Below are positions 1 to 6,531 of a stretch of 13,364 nt of DNA, piece by piece. Source of the DNA: an uncultured bacterium. GTDB taxonomy: Bacteria; Planctomycetota; UBA1135; GCA-002686595. Under the pieces are notes generated by a model that was not told the origin of the DNA, did no database searches, and saw nothing but the letters and a program-made list of their open reading frames with translations. Location of the stretch: contig CAJXRJ010000129.1 in NCBI GenBank assembly GCA_913058555.1, positions 1 through 13,364 on the forward strand. Reading direction: 5' to 3'. The translations under genes were made by a program, and so were the position numbers. Position 1 is the first letter of the stretch; each line of letters starts with the position of its first letter.

Positions 1-42
1 CACTGCATATCGTCGGCAGCGTCAGATGTGTATAAGAGACAG
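1..42 (+). other. Illumina Nextera adapter with i5 index (non-genomic)
   Basis: Bases 10-42 match the 33-base Nextera read-1 transposase adapter, and bases 24-42 are the 19-base Tn5 mosaic end (AGATGTGTATAAGAGACAG). Bases 2-9 read ACTGCATA, which I recognise as the Illumina i5 index N506/S506, and base 1 is consistent with the last base of the P5 oligo. The orientation is P5, then index, then mosaic end, then insert. That is what an untrimmed mate read running through a short fragment would add to a contig end. Everything left of base 43 should be removed, and any reading frame that uses these bases is an artefact. Confidence 0.98.
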
Positions 43-123
43 GAGCATGCGAGGGACCGCTGGGAAGTTCAACCGCCGCCATTCCGCCCTATTCGAATCG
101 TCCCGATCCCAAGGAAGTGGGAA
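43..123. other. short 3' flank of the ankyrin gene
   Basis: This is 81 bases of genomic sequence between the adapter and the stop codon of the minus-strand ankyrin gene. I see no convincing gene, terminator with a T-run or repeat here. Only a 5-base-pair TCCCA/TGGGA inverted match lies just beyond the stop, which is too short to call. Confidence 0.5.
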
Positions 124-2685
124 TCACTTGACGTCTTGGTCCGTCAGGTAGGAAGGGAGGTTGGGGGCCATCAGGTGCTCGATGGCTTGGATCGTGGACG
201 TCGATGCGTCGCCATGGCTCGGGAACTCGAAGTTGGGAACGCCATGGACCCCGAACCGCATCGGGTCGGCGCCAAACTCCAGGAGGCATTCCGCGCAATC
301 AACGATCGTGAGCGAGTTTTGGCGGTGCAGGTCGAGCAGGTCAAAACAGGTCTCCCCATCGGCCGAGCGGCGGTTCGGGTCTAGGCCGGCGTTCAGCAGT
401 AGGCGGATGGACTGCGGGGATTGGGCCAGGCAGGCTTCGTGGAGCAAGGTCCGATGGGGACGCTCCAGGGCTTCGATCGAGACGCCGGACATCAAGTATT
501 CGCCCAGGAGCGAGGCGTTGCGGATCTGCTCCCTCATCCGCCACGCTTGGGTTTCCTCGCCGCCCTGTGGGATGACTCCGGCGTCCGTGAGGGCGGCGAT
601 GGCTACCGGGTGGTGCCAAGGCGCGTGATCTCGGACGTACTGCACGTGCTCGGCGTGGGATTCACCCGCGGTGTCCAACAGGCGCAGGATCGCGGTCACG
701 CGGCCGGCGCGGCTGGCCGACCAGATCATGGTGCGGCGCGCTTCCGGTTCGAGGGCACGAAGGAACTCGTCGGTGGCTCCGTGACCGTCGAGGTCCAGGA
801 GGCAAGCCGTCTCCACAGAGACCTTCGCGCCACCTGCGAGCAGTGCTTCGACCACGGGCATCACGGCGGCGTGCGCCACCGCGTCGACCAAGGAGGACCC
901 ATCCGCGAGGTTTGTGGACGCGCCAGCGCCGAGGAGCAGGTTCACGCGCCCCATGCGCGCGTTCATCGGGAGCTCCCCCAATGCCAAGTCGTACCCGGTG
1001 CGGGCGAGTCGCCGCAGGGCAGCGCCGGGTTCCTCCCGGGCGAGGGTCCGCAGGGCTTCGTCGCTCCAGCCGGGGTCCCGGTCGCGTCCAGGCGAGACGA
1101 GTGCCCGTGCCAGGAGGTCGGTGGCGTGCGGCGATCTGGAGGTTGCCAGGGCCGTGATGAACGAGCGGTCCGCGGGGGCGCCGGCGTCGAGTAGCGCCTT
1201 GGCGATCTCCCAGCTGCCTCCCATGACCGCGAGCGCTGTCAGGGAGATCGTCTGTTGGTCCTCGTCGTCGATAAGGCGGGGCATCAGAGATCCCTGTAGC
1301 CCGCGGGATGGCACGAGGAAGGGCGCTCGGTGAGCGACCCCGAGCTTGAGGTCGGCGCCCGCTTCGATGAGCAGCCGCACGGCATCGGGGCGCCTGCCGA
1401 GGATCGCCCAGGCGATGGGAGAGCAGCCCATGCGTCCGTCGCAGCGATTGAGGGTCTGGGGATTGAGCAGGGCGTCGAGCTCGGCGTCCCTCCCGAGGAG
1501 GGCGGCGGCGTGGATCGAAGGCGAGACGCCGGCCGCGATCAGTTCGTCGTGGAGAAGGGGCCGTCCCCCGGCGGCGGCCGCCAGGGCCGGGCTGCAATCC
1601 CCATAGATGGCGCGGGTCTCGGCGCCTGCGCGAATCAGTTCCAGGGCTATCTCCCTGTGTCCCCGCCAGGCCGCTCGGTTGACGCGCGCGGCCCTGTGTT
1701 GCTGACCCAAGAACGTTGTGGGGCCGCAGTGCGAGGGTGGGAAGCCCCGGCTCAGGAGGAGCATGACAAGCCCCAAGTGCCCCTCTTCGATCGCCCGGTC
1801 GAGGAGGTCCCCTTGCTCCGATTCGTAGATGGTGCGGCCCTTGATGGGCGTCCAGCCCAATGCGGTCTGGTTCGGGAGTGTCGCACCGGACTCCACGAGA
1901 AAGCACGCCGCGTCCAGCTTGCCGTTGTGGACCGCGTGCATGGCGAGGGGCCTCGCGTAGGACCAGTTCATGACCTGGGTGTCGGGCGGCGGTCCGTCCA
2001 TCGGGGCGCCGTTTGCCAGCAAGGCACGCAGGATGCGTAGCAGGCTGCCCGTGTCCGCATCGGAGAGGATCGCGTGGTAGAGGTCCTCTGTCGTTGGCGT
2101 AGGGGCGTCAAGGAGGAGTGCCTCGACCTGCTCCGGCAGGCCCAGCCAGATGGCATCGGTAAGAGTGGGCGCTGCGCCGGCTTCGATCAATGTGATGCTG
2201 GCGAAGCGTGCCATCGCTGGGCTGGTCCACCGCAGGCCCCCGATAGGGAACGGCCTGAGGCGCGCGAGCGCGCCGTAGCCGTCGGCGTCGAGCGCAGTGA
2301 GATCGGCACCTGCATCCACCAGAAGCGTTGCCATCTCCGGGGACCGGACAAAGTGAATGGGCGCCGCACCGGCAGCGTCCTTGGCGTCCACGGAGAGACC
2401 GTTCTCCAGGAGGAGCCGCGCGATTGCGAGCTCGTTGTAGTTCACGGCGAGGCACAGGGGCGAGGTCGACTCGACCTTGGACCTGCCCTGGGCGTCAGCG
2501 GGCTTTGGGTCCACGCCGTCCCTCAAGATCCGGCGCACGCGCTCCAGGTCCGCGCGCCTGACGGCCTGGAGGAGGGCGTGGAGGAGGGCGTTCTCGGAGG
2601 AGGGCCGCGTTTCCCCAGCACCGGGGGCTTGGGCAGCGGCCACGGGGAACGAGAACGAAGCGGCGAGGAGGAGGGAAGCGAGCAT
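124..2685 (-). CDS. exported ankyrin-repeat protein
   Basis: An 853-residue protein that is mostly ankyrin-like helix pairs. Recognisable units include residues 75-104 (with 'LAIARLLLENG'), 105-134 ('MATLLVDAGADLTALD'), 297-316, 334-358 ('IALELIRAGAE'), 420-447 ('AVRLLIEAGADL'), 480-505, 743-772 ('SIRLLLNAGLDPN') and 777-806. The units between these are degenerate. Ankyrin repeats are protein-binding scaffolds with no activity of their own, so the partner cannot be told from sequence. I chose the ATG at 2685 because it places a hydrophobic stretch (LASLLLAASFSFPVAAAQA) at the extreme N-terminus with AxA-type cleavage sites near residues 18-20. The frame stays open to 2991, but the extra 102 residues look like translated intergenic DNA. 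The N-terminus has no basic residue before the hydrophobic core, which is atypical for a Sec signal. There is no clear ribosome binding site. The gene is divergent from the secreted protein at 2990. Confidence 0.85.
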   Translation of the reverse strand: MLASLLLAASFSFPVAAAQAPGAGETRPSSENALLHALLQAVRRADLERVRRILRDGVDPKPADAQGRSKVESTSPLCLAVNYNELAIARLLLENGLSVDAKDAAGAAPIHFVRSPEMATLLVDAGADLTALDADGYGALARLRPFPIGGLRWTSPAMARFASITLIEAGAAPTLTDAIWLGLPEQVEALLLDAPTPTTEDLYHAILSDADTGSLLRILRALLANGAPMDGPPPDTQVMNWSYARPLAMHAVHNGKLDAACFLVESGATLPNQTALGWTPIKGRTIYESEQGDLLDRAIEEGHLGLVMLLLSRGFPPSHCGPTTFLGQQHRAARVNRAAWRGHREIALELIRAGAETRAIYGDCSPALAAAAGGRPLLHDELIAAGVSPSIHAAALLGRDAELDALLNPQTLNRCDGRMGCSPIAWAILGRRPDAVRLLIEAGADLKLGVAHRAPFLVPSRGLQGSLMPRLIDDEDQQTISLTALAVMGGSWEIAKALLDAGAPADRSFITALATSRSPHATDLLARALVSPGRDRDPGWSDEALRTLAREEPGAALRRLARTGYDLALGELPMNARMGRVNLLLGAGASTNLADGSSLVDAVAHAAVMPVVEALLAGGAKVSVETACLLDLDGHGATDEFLRALEPEARRTMIWSASRAGRVTAILRLLDTAGESHAEHVQYVRDHAPWHHPVAIAALTDAGVIPQGGEETQAWRMREQIRNASLLGEYLMSGVSIEALERPHRTLLHEACLAQSPQSIRLLLNAGLDPNRRSADGETCFDLLDLHRQNSLTIVDCAECLLEFGADPMRFGVHGVPNFEFPSHGDASTSTIQAIEHLMAPNLPSYLTDQDVK

Positions 2686-2989
2686 GGTGATCGGGTCGCG
2701 AGGCGACGCCCGAAGCGTAAGGACGGGGCGAGATCTGCGCTGGGCTGTCGTAGGCCAATCCCGCCGGGGATCGGCCACGGGGGGGGCGCCAGGACGGGTC
2801 TGGAAGAAAAGTCGGCTGGCGCCGGTGTTTTTTGTCCGGAGGGGCGCGGCTCCGTCATTTGGGAGTGGACGAGGCGACTGGCCCGTCCGGATGGCCCCGG
2901 CCTGAGCCCCCGACTGCGGTCTGGGCTCAGGCGACACAAGGCCGCTCGATGGACCCCTCGTTCCCAGACCCTCCGACCCCCAAACTGCC
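2686..2989. other. divergent intergenic region
   Basis: These 304 bases separate two divergent genes for exported proteins, so they should hold both promoters. I cannot point to convincing -35/-10 pairs. Visible structure is a G8 run (2779-2786), a T6 run (about 2829-2834) and the hairpin at 2900-2932. The minus-strand frame is open across the region but has no signal-peptide-like or domain-like content before 2685. Confidence 0.6.
2900..2932. promoter_or_regulatory. stem-loop upstream of the secreted-protein gene
   Basis: GCCTGAGCCC at 2900-2909 pairs perfectly with GGGCTCAGGC at 2923-2932. Inside this, CCG (2910-2912) can pair with CGG (2917-2919), leaving an ACTG loop and a 3-base bulge. 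The structure ends 57 bases before the ATG at 2990. It could be a 5' leader hairpin of the plus-strand gene, a dyad bound by a regulator, or a bidirectional barrier. No T-run follows on either side, so it is not a classic terminator. The function is inferred only from position and symmetry. Confidence 0.4.
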
Positions 2990-4744
2990 ATGTTTACCCG
3001 CGCACTTATCCTCTCCGGAAGCGCCCTGCTCCTCGCAGGGACCAGCGTCGCCCAAAGCCGCTACTTCTTCTCCGTCAACTGGCATGGCCCCACCGTCGGC
3101 GCCCTCGACCCGTTCGGAACGGCGATCACGGAGGGCGATATCCTGCGCCCCTTCAACGGCACCTCGATGCCCGAGCTGGCACCCACGAGCCTGCCCAACA
3201 TCAGCTACACGCACACCGTGCCGGGCCTGGGCCTGCCGGGCTTCTGCGTCGGCCACCCCGGTGGCACGCCCTGTGTTGTCGAGGTCGACGCGTTCTCCCG
3301 CGGCGGCGACAAGCCGTTCCGCCCGAACTTTGAGATCTTCCCCGGGGACATCATGTTCTCGGTGGACGAGTTCGCCCGGGGCATCCCGGGGGGCCCGGCT
3401 CCGAACGTGAACACGGAGTCCTTGGCCCGTGAGGCCGCGCCGGACGCGTTCTTGAACCTCAACTTCTTGCCCCCCGGTCCCTTCTCGCCCTACGCCGCTC
3501 GCAACGTCGGCGCCATCGACGGCGACGGGCTGCCGTCCGCAAGCGGCTACGCCTACCCCGGTACCGGCATCAAGGAGCCCAACACGCCCTTCGGCGGCTT
3601 CCCGGACACCGGCGATAACAAGGACGCCATGGACGTGGTCGAGAGCCTCGCCCCGATCGGGATCGCAGGGCCGTACTACTTCTCGCTCGATTCGTCGTTC
3701 TTCGACGCCAGGGAGTCCGCGCCCAACTCCGCCTCGGCCGTCTTCAACGGCTTTGTGGGCGGCGACATTCTCCGGAACGGCGGCGGCGGTGCTCCGACCG
3801 TCTGGGCCCCCGCTTGGATGCTCGGCCTCGACCTCGTCGGCGGCCCCGACAGCGACGACCTCGACGCCCTGATCCTCTTCGAGAACGGTGACACCATCTA
3901 CCAGCCGTCGATGTCCCTCTACGACTGGTCCGTCGCTGGTGGCACCGACATGGTGGTCTTCTCGGTTCGCCGGGGCTCGGCGATCATCGGCATGCCCGAC
4001 AGCCTCCTCGGCCTTCCCATCGAAGAGGGCGACCTGCTCGTGCCCCCCGTCCCCGGATCGGGCGCTCTGCCCGGCATCTTCGTCCCGGCAGAGGCCCTCG
4101 GCCTGGCCACCGCCCGCGCTGGCATGGCGAACCTGGGTGATGACATCACGGCCCTCGACACCATCTGGACCAACCTCTACGACTGCGACGGCGACGGCAT
4201 TGAAGACGCCGTGGCCATCGCCACCGGCGTGGTCCCTGACACCAACCAGAACGGCGTTCCCGATAGCTGCGAGACCATCGTCATCGGCACGCCCTTTTGC
4301 CTCTGCCCGAACATCGTGGCTCCCTGCGGCAATGCGTCGCCCACCACCGGTTGCATCAACGTCACCGGCGCCGGCGCGCTCCTCACGGGGCTTGGAAGCA
4401 CCAGCGTTACCTCCGACAACCTGATCCTGCAGACCACGGACCTGCCGCCTGCGACCTTCTCCCTGATGTTCATGGCGACGTCCACGTCGCCGCCGGTGCC
4501 GTTCGGCAACGGACTTCGCTGCCTGGCGGGATCGGCCTATCGCTTCAACGTGACCTCGACCGGATCGGGCACCCAGAACCTCGGGCCCGGACTTGCCGCC
4601 TACACGGTCGCCAACAACCCGGTGCCAGGGCACATCATCGCCGGGTCCACCTGGAACTTCCAAAACGTCTACCGCGACATCCCTGGACCCTGCGGCAGCT
4701 TCATCAACTGGTCGAGCGGTCTCTCGGTGACCTTCACCCCCTGA
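2990..4744 (+). CDS. secreted repeat protein with planctomycete C-terminal module
   Basis: A 584-residue protein with a clear Sec signal peptide: basic R4, hydrophobic residues 5-20 and likely cleavage after 'GTSVA' at about residue 21. Residues 25-392 contain a repeated pattern of an FS(V/L) strand, then a GD(I/L)(L/M) motif, then a short acidic 'DDxxAL' end. The two clearest copies are about 229-296 and 322-392, and weaker matches occur near 25-51 and 98-121. Residues 398-428 hold a calcium-binding-like thrombospondin-3/dockerin-type element, DCDGDGIED followed by DTNQNGVPDSCE. Residues 437-584 form a cysteine-containing domain ('PCGNASPTTGC', 'FGNGLRCLAGSAYR', 'PGPCGSF'). I recognise that domain as a recurrent C-terminal module of secreted proteins in Poly30-like planctomycetes. 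It has no catalytic motif that I can name, so the function is unknown. It is probably extracellular or attached to the cell surface. No Shine-Dalgarno sequence precedes the ATG. Confidence 0.9.
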   Translation: MFTRALILSGSALLLAGTSVAQSRYFFSVNWHGPTVGALDPFGTAITEGDILRPFNGTSMPELAPTSLPNISYTHTVPGLGLPGFCVGHPGGTPCVVEVDAFSRGGDKPFRPNFEIFPGDIMFSVDEFARGIPGGPAPNVNTESLAREAAPDAFLNLNFLPPGPFSPYAARNVGAIDGDGLPSASGYAYPGTGIKEPNTPFGGFPDTGDNKDAMDVVESLAPIGIAGPYYFSLDSSFFDARESAPNSASAVFNGFVGGDILRNGGGGAPTVWAPAWMLGLDLVGGPDSDDLDALILFENGDTIYQPSMSLYDWSVAGGTDMVVFSVRRGSAIIGMPDSLLGLPIEEGDLLVPPVPGSGALPGIFVPAEALGLATARAGMANLGDDITALDTIWTNLYDCDGDGIEDAVAIATGVVPDTNQNGVPDSCETIVIGTPFCLCPNIVAPCGNASPTTGCINVTGAGALLTGLGSTSVTSDNLILQTTDLPPATFSLMFMATSTSPPVPFGNGLRCLAGSAYRFNVTSTGSGTQNLGPGLAAYTVANNPVPGHIIAGSTWNFQNVYRDIPGPCGSFINWSSGLSVTFTP

Positions 4745-5087
4745 TCGACGACCGACACGAGCCAACCCGCGAGCCGGGTGGCCTGGGAGCTTGCTCTGCT
4801 CTCTCTGCTCGAACCCCGTCCGCACTTCGGTGCGGGCGGGGTTCACTCTATCGAGGTCCGTCCACCCGCCCCGCGACCGTGTCAAGTGAATGGGATCAGT
4901 CGGGCTGAGTACACCTAGCACCGATCCTGCCAAAGTGCCGGCTTCACGCCCGCCCAAGGCCGGCTTCCTCGACTATCCTGCGGGCGCCATCCCTCCCCCG
5001 TTTCCCGACTGGGCGGTGTGGCTGACTTTCATTCACTGCTGGCCATTGCAAGGCCGCCTGCTGCTTCCCACTGTTTTCCCCCTCGCT
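4745..5087. other. intergenic region before the RDD-MoxR gene train
   Basis: These 343 bases contain the stem-loop at 4811-4844 and then about 240 bases that should carry the promoter of the downstream train. A 9-base direct repeat, GCCGGCTTC, lies at 4937-4945 and 4959-4967, with starts 22 bases apart or about two helical turns. A reading frame from ATG 4890 runs in frame into the RDD gene. Its first 66 residues are rich in proline and lack any family similarity, so I treat it as noncoding. I could not identify a promoter with confidence. Confidence 0.55.
4811..4844 (+). terminator. strong stem-loop with UUCG tetraloop, likely terminator
   Basis: The arm 4811-4825 (GAACCCCGTCCGCAC) pairs with 4830-4844 over 15 base pairs, with one G-T wobble. 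It closes on a C(TTCG)G loop, the exceptionally stable cUUCGg tetraloop. It sits 67 bases after the stop of the secreted-protein gene. The following bases (ACTCTATC) are only weakly T-rich, so it may be a hairpin-only terminator or a 3'-end stabiliser of the mRNA. It separates the secreted gene from the downstream train. Confidence 0.75.
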
Positions 5088-5624
5088 ATGGCGCCCGATG
5101 ACCCCAGCTACGAGAACCCGTACGCTGCCCCCAAAACTCGAGTCCGCCAGCCCAGGCTGAGGGACGGTAACCGGCCCCTCGCTTCGCGGATCGAGCGACT
5201 CTTTGCGATCATCATCGATTCCCTCGCGATTAGCATCGTGGTGATACCGATGCTCGTGATGAGTGGTCTCGAGGTCACGGCGGACGGTGAATTCGACTTT
5301 TCGAACGGCGTCCCGCCGATGGTCTTTGCGGCGGCTGGATTGAGCGTCGCCTACCTCGTGCTGCAGTTCGTCATGCTCTGGACCAAGAGCCAGACGGTCG
5401 GGAAGAGGGCGATGAACATCCGCATCGATGAGTACACGAGCGACCGGCGGGCCGGCCCGGTCAAGACCATTCTCATCCGCGGATTCGTGTCGGGCATCCT
5501 CGGATCCCTGCCGCTCATCGGGTTCGTCTTCGCGGTGGTCGATATCCTTTTCATCTTCGGTAAGGAGAAGCGCTGCATTCACGACCTTCTGGCCGGCACC
5601 GTCGTCCGCAAAGCGCCTCGTTAG
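5088..5624 (+). CDS. small RDD-family membrane protein
   Basis: A 178-residue RDD-domain protein. The N-terminal cytosolic tail carries 'SYENPYAAP', a motif common at the start of planctomycete membrane proteins. The RDD core follows: 'RIERLFAIIIDSL' with R37 and D44 in the first membrane helix (about 38-58), a second helix at about 79-98, the 'SQTVGKRAMNIRI' loop, and a third hydrophobic segment at about 132-157 with D152. It ends with 'RCIHDLLAGTVV', typical of the family C-terminus. RDD proteins are small polytopic membrane proteins, some linked to ion transport or stress, but most have no known substrate. I chose ATG 5088 rather than 4890 because family similarity and the NPYAAP motif begin right after it. 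It lies 100 bases upstream of a second RDD gene and may be the first gene of that operon. Confidence 0.88.
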   Translation: MAPDDPSYENPYAAPKTRVRQPRLRDGNRPLASRIERLFAIIIDSLAISIVVIPMLVMSGLEVTADGEFDFSNGVPPMVFAAAGLSVAYLVLQFVMLWTKSQTVGKRAMNIRIDEYTSDRRAGPVKTILIRGFVSGILGSLPLIGFVFAVVDILFIFGKEKRCIHDLLAGTVVRKAPR

Positions 5625-5648
5625 GAGAGGCGTGGTCTTCGCTATCTT

Positions 5649-5687
5649 CGGGGAGTCTCGGCGGGGAGTCTCGGCGGGGAGTCCCGC
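5649..5687 (+). repeat. 13-base tandem repeat, three copies
   Basis: The unit CGGGGAGTCTCGG is present twice perfectly (5649-5661 and 5662-5674), then once with 11 of 13 matches (5675-5687). The third copy forms a small GCGGG/CCCGC hairpin. The repeat lies in the 100-base gap between the two RDD genes and ends 37 bases before the second start codon. It could be a simple slippage repeat or a set of binding sites. I cannot tell which. Confidence 0.8.
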
Positions 5688-5724
5688 GAGGTGACCCGCG
5701 CCGCCACGGCGAAGCGCGACTGAA

Positions 5725-6531
5725 ATGGCCCCGCGGCCCCAATACCCTCCTGTGACGACCTACGCGGACAAAGCAGATACACGCCGGCCGATTCTCACCC
5801 CAGAGGGCGGGATGCTGACGGTGCGCGTGGCCGGGCCCGTGCCCCGCGCCATCGCCTGGACGATCGATACGGTCATCCGGGCCCTCGCCTACTTCTTGCT
5901 TTTGATCGTCTATGGGATCGTGTTGCCGGGTGGCGTCGGGCAGGCGATGTTTGCCCTGACGATCTTCGCTTCGGAGTGGCTCTACTTCAGCCTCTTCGAA
6001 GGCCTCAAGGGGGCCACCCCCGGCAAGAAACGCTGCGGGCTCATGGTCGTGCAGCGCGATGGTTCCCCTTGCGGACTCGAAGCATCCTTCGTGCGGAACA
6101 TCGTGCGCTTCGTGGACTTCCTGCCCCCGTTCTACGGCTTCGGCCTCATGAGCCTCTTCTTCAGCCCGGACTTTCAGCGTCTCGGGGACCGCGCCGCGGG
6201 CACCCTCGTGGTGTACGGCAACAAAGAGGAGGAAGAGGAGCCCCGGACGACCCAAGGAAAGGCCGGCGGCACGGCGCGGCGGCGCGCACGTCGGCGCCGC
6301 GATACAGAAGATGCTCCGGAGGCCCCCTTGGACCCGGTGGCGGTGCCGATGGCTTTGACGGGGGAGGAAGAGGCGGCGCTGCTGGAGTTCGCACGGCGGG
6401 CGCCCATCTGGGGCGAGGACCGCGCGGCCGAGATCGCGAACCTCGCGGAGCCGCTCACCGGCCTGACCGGTACCGCTGGCAGGCAGCGACTCTTGGAGTA
6501 CGCGAAGTGGCTTGAGGAGCGTGGGGCATGA
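5725..6531 (+). CDS. RDD-family membrane protein with charged C-terminal extension
   Basis: 268 residues. The beginning, 'ILTPEGGMLTVRVAGPVPR', is the usual lead-in of the RDD proteins that sit beside SpoIIM/MoxR genes. R41 and D48 in 'RAIAWTID' fit the first helix. Hydrophobic segments lie at about 49-69, 72-92 and 132-148. 'TPGKKRCGLMVV' (98-109) and 'QRLGDRAAGTLVV' (151-163) are the conserved RDD loop and C-terminal motifs. After the domain comes a linker with an acidic block and then an arginine-rich block (about 167-193), followed by a predicted helical cytosolic segment at 210-268. I recall a similar 'RAP....RAAEIA.LA.PLTG' tail in homologues from this gene neighbourhood. The stop overlaps the next start by 4 bases (ATGA), indicating translational coupling. 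A GAGGAG sequence at 6514-6519 near the gene end can serve as the ribosome binding site for the next gene. Confidence 0.9.
   Translation: MAPRPQYPPVTTYADKADTRRPILTPEGGMLTVRVAGPVPRAIAWTIDTVIRALAYFLLLIVYGIVLPGGVGQAMFALTIFASEWLYFSLFEGLKGATPGKKRCGLMVVQRDGSPCGLEASFVRNIVRFVDFLPPFYGFGLMSLFFSPDFQRLGDRAAGTLVVYGNKEEEEEPRTTQGKAGGTARRRARRRRDTEDAPEAPLDPVAVPMALTGEEEAALLEFARRAPIWGEDRAAEIANLAEPLTGLTGTAGRQRLLEYAKWLEERGA

Noticed and set aside
1..42. Tn5 mosaic end as a real transposon end
   Set aside because: The attached index and read-1 primer sequence are synthetic. No transposase gene or second end is present.
28..384. Plus-strand frame of 118 codons at the left end
   Set aside because: It starts inside the sequencing adapter and runs antisense to the ankyrin gene, so it cannot be a native gene.
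2686..2991. N-terminal extension of the ankyrin protein to ATG 2991
   Set aside because: The extra 102 residues have no domain and would bury the signal-like segment. The extension would also overlap the secreted gene's start.
421..3333. Several long plus-strand frames opposite the ankyrin gene (for example 421-1194, 1330-2040 and 2074-3333)
   Set aside because: They are shadows in GC-rich DNA: low-complexity Gly/Arg/Val-rich translations with no domain, while the minus-strand frame has clear ankyrin repeats.
2927..4957. 676-codon minus-strand frame opposite the secreted protein
   Set aside because: It is long only because the plus-strand gene avoids certain third-base patterns. Its translation is rich in Gly, Val, Arg and Glu without helices, signal or domain, whereas the plus strand has a signal peptide and recognised modules.
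4890..5087. Upstream start for the small RDD protein
   Set aside because: The 66 added residues show no family similarity, and the planctomycete NPYAAP tail starts just after ATG 5088.
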